From: Kordia antarctica
GTDB taxonomy: Bacteria > Bacteroidota > Bacteroidia > Flavobacteriales > Flavobacteriaceae
Reading direction: 5' to 3'
NCBI RefSeq assembly: GCF_009901525.1
Contig: NZ_CP019288.1
Span: 2,385,501 to 2,449,500 of the forward strand
DNA: 64,000 nt
The notes beneath the pieces were generated by a model that saw nothing but the letters and a program-made list of their open reading frames with translations, made no database searches and was not told the origin of the DNA. This document shows, in pieces, positions 62,420 to 64,000 of this stretch. How positions within the stretch are numbered: the stretch's first letter is position 1; each line of letters starts with the position of its first letter. A program made the position numbers and the translations under genes.

Positions 62420-63370
62420 TTATTCAGTATCCGCATTCAATCTAATCTCCTTAGTTTCTGCATTTACAGCTTTTTTAACCGCTGGAAGAAACGTATTTAC
62501 AAATTTCGCCATATGATTGAAATCCATTGCATCCGATTCGTCTCCTACTTTATGATAATGATCAAAGTTTGTGAAATCAAACGTTGAAAATGATTGACAA
62601 GGCACATTAAATTCTTTGAAAAATGCATAGTTATCCGATCGCATAAACAATCTGTATTCGCCTGCTTTTGGCAAGAATCCTGCAATCTTCTTTCCTGCGT
62701 ATTCGTTCATTTTCTCCGCCAAATTTGACTTATCAAATCCTGTTACATATGCTGTGTAATCTTTACCTACCAAAGGAACGCCAACCATTTCATAATTCAA
62801 CATTAAATACAAATCTATATTTTTCGCTTTTAAAGTTTCTGCTAAGTGTTTTGAACCTAACAAGCCTTTTTCTTCCGCAGAGAATAACGTAAATAAGATG
62901 CTTCTTTTGTTACTTTTAGTTTTCGCGAAGTATTTTGCCATCGTCAAAACGGTTCCAACGCCAGCCGCATTATCATTTGCTCCGTTTGCAATACTATCGT
63001 TTCCTACTGGTTTGGCAAATCCGATGTGATCGTAATGCGCGCCAATAATGACAAATTCATTTTTTAACTTCGGATCAGTTCCTTCAATATATCCAATCAC
63101 ATTGAACGCATTTTTTCCTTGTACCGTAAAACTATCGCGATAGCTATCAAAATAAGGCTTCACGTTATTTTCCTTAAAGTAATTTTCAATATACGTCGCC
63201 GCTTTATCAATTCCGTCGCTTCCTGTATCTCTTCCTAGTAATTCGTCAGAAGCTAAATACGTGACAATATCGTCTACTTCTTGTGCTTGGATTACAATTT
63301 CTTTTGTTCCGCAAGAAGTTATAAATAAAGACACGAGGCAGATTCCAAGGATATTTTTTAAATGTTTCAT
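62420..63370 (-). CDS. M28 family metallopeptidase, lipoprotein
   Basis: A 316-residue lipoprotein (signal GICLVSLFITSC, then GTK). Di-zinc ligands are visible in IIGAHYDHIG (His, Asp), GANDNAAGVG (Asp), FSAEEKGLLGS (Glu-Glu) and LNYEMVG; a late ligand His lies in TNFDHYHKVGDESDAMDF. It is an aminopeptidase of the periplasm or outer membrane. It lies downstream of the E2 gene on the same strand, but a large terminator-like structure separates them. Confidence 0.93.
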   Translation of the reverse strand: MKHLKNILGICLVSLFITSCGTKEIVIQAQEVDDIVTYLASDELLGRDTGSDGIDKAATYIENYFKENNVKPYFDSYRDSFTVQGKNAFNVIGYIEGTDPKLKNEFVIIGAHYDHIGFAKPVGNDSIANGANDNAAGVGTVLTMAKYFAKTKSNKRSILFTLFSAEEKGLLGSKHLAETLKAKNIDLYLMLNYEMVGVPLVGKDYTAYVTGFDKSNLAEKMNEYAGKKIAGFLPKAGEYRLFMRSDNYAFFKEFNVPCQSFSTFDFTNFDHYHKVGDESDAMDFNHMAKFVNTFLPAVKKAVNAETKEIRLNADTE

Positions 63371-63410
63371 AGATTTATTTTTTTGATTGATGATGAGTTG
63401 AAACCAAAAA

Positions 63411-63540
63411 AGGTTGTCTGAAAAATATTAGAAAGCGTCATTCTGAACTTGATTCAGAACCTCATCATCTTGATTTTCAATGATTATGGGAAACCGAATC
63501 AAGTTCGGTTTGACGAAATTTTCAACTTTTTAGACAACCT
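63411..63540 (-). terminator. Terminator-like stem with a repeat inserted in its loop
   Basis: On the minus strand the outer arms are AGGTTGTCT (63540-63532) and AGACAACCT (63419-63411), the latter running into TTTTTT. Between them is a 110-base palindromic repeat with GCGTCATTCTGAAC and GGTTTGACG type ends and CTTGATTC/GAATCAAG-like pairing. It lies 21 bases past the E2 stop and is probably its terminator. Confidence 0.6.
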
Positions 63541-63560
63541 CTTGATATTGTAATATATGT

Positions 63561-64000
63561 TTATGCTAACATGGTCACAGGATTTTCTATATACTGTTTT
63601 ACAGTTTGCAGAAATTGTGCGCCTGTTGCGCCGTCCACAGTTCTGTGATCGCACGCTAATGTTACTTTCATTGTGTTTCCTACGACAATTTCACCGTTTT
63701 TCACTACTGGTTTTTCTACAATAGTTCCAATTGATAAAATGGCTGAGTTTGGCTGATTTATGATCGAAGTGAATTCCAAGATTCCAAACATTCCTAAGTT
63801 CGAAATCGTAAATGTACTTCCGTCCATTTCTGCCGGAGAAATCTTTTTGCTTCTCGCTTTTCCTGCTAAATCTCGCACTTGACTTCCAATAGTTGTTAAA
63901 CTCATTTGGTCTGCAAATTTCAATACAGGCACTAACAATCCTTCGTCAACTGCCACTGCGACACCTACGTGAATGTGTTTGTTATATGTTGTTGTTGCGT
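63561..64000 (-). CDS. Dihydrolipoamide acetyltransferase (pyruvate dehydrogenase E2), C-terminal part
   Basis: The frame is open to the right edge of the window; only the last 146 residues are present. They start ATTTYNKHIHVGVAVAVDEG and include GSTFTISNLGMFGILEFTSI, ACDHRTVDGATGAQFL with the catalytic His and Asp, and the end ENPVTMLA. This is the catalytic (2-oxoacid dehydrogenase acyltransferase) domain; wording of the core fits the pyruvate-type E2 better than the 2-oxoglutarate-type. The lipoyl and peripheral-subunit domains are outside the window. Confidence 0.93.
   Translation of the reverse strand, partial: ATTTYNKHIHVGVAVAVDEGLLVPVLKFADQMSLTTIGSQVRDLAGKARSKKISPAEMDGSTFTISNLGMFGILEFTSIINQPNSAILSIGTIVEKPVVKNGEIVVGNTMKVTLACDHRTVDGATGAQFLQTVKQYIENPVTMLA

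Noticed and set aside
1-64000. tRNA, rRNA, insertion sequences, integrases or phage genes
   Set aside because: I scanned the gaps and saw no cloverleaf-like sequence, rRNA piece, transposase or integrase frame.

Overview
The window is AT-rich DNA from a member of the phylum Bacteroidota, most probably a marine Flavobacteriaceae of the Kordia type (the genus is inference). The signs are type IX secretion sorting tails, CarboxypepD_reg/SusC-plug modules, many lipoproteins with a Cys after a short signal peptide, -7 promoter boxes of the form TAnnTTTG (often with TTTG near -33), and typical flavobacterial gene pairs. No rRNA, tRNA, CRISPR array or insertion sequence was recognised. Most of the window is ordinary chromosome with compact operons, separated by gaps rich in hairpin repeats.

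Layout. 0-5 kb (minus strand): a tripartite MacA-MacB-TolC type efflux operon running into a LytS-type sensor kinase cut by the window edge. 5-9 kb: a small protein with its own terminator, then four small secreted proteins or lipoproteins. 9-15.6 kb: a giant alpha-2-macroglobulin protein with an embedded carboxypeptidase-regulatory domain and TonB-receptor plug. 15.7-20.2 kb: surface proteins with sorting tails, a VOC protein, a peptidase E and, in a gap, a 42-codon double-glycine-leader peptide with a Cys-rich core. 20.4-22.2 kb: a SIR2-TPR protein. 22.3-26.4 kb: obg, an hpt-adk fusion, purK and purE (ribosome assembly and purine metabolism). 27-29.3 kb: an M3 peptidase. 29.6-35 kb: a GbsR-type regulator with a palindromic operator whose half-site recurs before the next operon (membrane protein, methyltransferase, epimerase, YqjF-like and SRPBCC proteins), then a sigma factor and a degenerate zinc-finger partner. 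36-41.7 kb: gcvP (behind a 160-bp inverted-repeat leader), a KAS III enzyme, proC and mscL. 42-48 kb: a flippase, a thioredoxin and a divergent membrane/lipoprotein module with a palindromic operator. 48-58 kb: SprT-like protein, mannose-1-phosphate guanylyltransferase, DUF389 protein, a MlaEF-type transporter, a PafA-like phosphatase, a LytTR regulator, a GT2 glycosyltransferase and a methyltransferase. 58.3-61.4 kb: an accessory block with a NACHT NTPase and a ParDE-type toxin-antitoxin pair, the latter sitting between an SDR gene and a decayed copy of that gene's 3' end. 62-64 kb: an M28 peptidase and the C-terminal part of a pyruvate-dehydrogenase-type E2 protein.

The items most worth a second look are the orphan precursor-like peptide at 18.4 kb, the two probable defence NTPase/NADase genes, the duplicated SDR end beside ParDE, the gcvP leader element, and at least six families of dispersed hairpin repeats. 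Two of these families show compensatory or structure-preserving changes between copies.
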